Assembly (NCBI RefSeq): GCF_900129365.1
Contig: NZ_FQVM01000046.1
Location: 1-7,469, forward strand
Source of the DNA: Clostridium fallax
Lineage (GTDB): Bacteria; Bacillota; Clostridia; Clostridiales; Clostridiaceae
Direction of reading: 5' to 3'
Length of the DNA stretch: 7,469 bases
The notes below the pieces were generated by a model. The model had not been told where the DNA came from. It saw only the letters and a list, made by a program, of their open reading frames with translations, and did not search any database. Shown here piece by piece: positions 7,143-7,469 of this stretch (its first letter is position 1; the number at the start of each line of letters is the position of its first letter). Position numbers and translations under genes: made by a program.

Positions 7143-7469
7143 ATTTATTTACTATTTATAGGAAATAAATACGGATAAATATATGTTTATAAATTGTATT
7201 TTAAATTTAATTTAATAATAATAAAAAATAATAGGATTATATGAGATTATAGTTAAAAATATAATATTTAAAATCTATTATTAAATTACAAAATTATTAT
7301 TTAAAAGTGTATATTATTTATGATAAAAACTTAAATAATAAAGTAAATATAAAGTCTAAAATAAATAATAAAAAATATAAAAGGAGTTACATTAAAGAGT
7401 AAATAAGATATCTATAATTAATGTTTTAAATTTTTATTTGATTTTAATATTATTAGTTTTGGTATAAAA
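7143..7469. other. A/T-rich stretch without a recognisable gene
   Basis: These 327 bases are almost all A and T, with stops in every frame at short intervals. An AAAAGGAG at 7378-7385 looks like a ribosome binding site but is followed by no usable reading frame. An 11-bp A/T-only inverted repeat (7294-7304 with 7331-7341) is weak. The stretch may hold regulatory sequence for a gene beyond the right edge, but nothing can be assigned. Confidence 0.6.

Noticed and set aside
7136..7144. A possible Spo0A box (TGTCAAA)
   Set aside because: It is better explained as the complement of the perfect -35 box TTGACA, and it differs from the 0A box core TGTCGAA.
7294..7341. An 11-bp inverted repeat in the right-hand A/T-rich stretch
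   Set aside because: Both arms are made only of A and T, and such matches are expected by chance at this composition. There is no U-tract or operator context.
7378..7400. AAAAGGAG resembling the ribosome binding site of a small gene
   Set aside because: No ATG, GTG or TTG follows at a suitable distance, and the nearest ATT frame stops after three codons.
1..7469. CRISPR arrays, insertion sequences, tRNA or rRNA genes, riboswitches, phage elements
   Set aside because: No spaced repeats, transposase motifs, terminal repeats, cloverleaf or conserved riboswitch cores are visible; the intergenic spaces are short or plain A/T-rich.

Overview
The window is very A+T-rich. Its codon use (AGA for Arg, TTA for Leu, A/T at third positions) and strong purine-rich ribosome binding sites point to a low-GC Firmicute. 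The gene content suggests an anaerobic Clostridium or close relative. An oxygen-sensitive glycyl radical enzyme with its radical-SAM activase implies anaerobic life. The species cannot be fixed from the sequence alone.

Plus-strand module (about 85-4779). Four genes are packed head to tail: an XRE-type helix-turn-helix/cupin regulator, a glycyl radical enzyme activase (hypE), a glycyl radical enzyme (hypD) and pyrroline-5-carboxylate reductase (proC). Gaps are 29, 6 and 28 nt, so one transcript is likely. HypD keeps the glycyl loop (Gly762), the thiyl cysteine (Cys431), the base (Glu433) and, at a constant offset of three, every substrate-pocket residue I recall from Clostridioides difficile HypD. 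The call of trans-4-hydroxy-L-proline dehydratase is therefore specific. HypE installs the glycyl radical, HypD dehydrates hydroxyproline to pyrroline-5-carboxylate, and ProC reduces that to L-proline. In clostridia, proline can feed Stickland fermentation or protein synthesis. The regulator has a complete DNA-binding domain in frame but no ATG, GTG or TTG start in front of it, which is the main oddity of the window.

A 17-bp hairpin with A and T tracts on its flanks (4873-4928) lies between the convergent transcription units and looks like a shared terminator.

Minus-strand module (7142 to 4977). A near-perfect vegetative promoter (TTGACA, 17 nt, TATACT) drives a two-gene unit. The first gene is a membrane-anchored phosphodiester glycosidase (NAGPA/DUF2233) family protein. 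The second is an unrecognised membrane-anchored protein with a probable extracellular beta-propeller-like domain. A CcpA cre-like palindrome lies inside the first gene, just after its start.

The final stretch, 7143-7469, is A/T-rich and shows no gene. The first 125 bases may hold the tail of an upstream gene. Nothing here looks like a wholly undescribed system. The hydroxyproline module is a known pathway, and the open points are the regulator's start and the role of the surface-protein pair.
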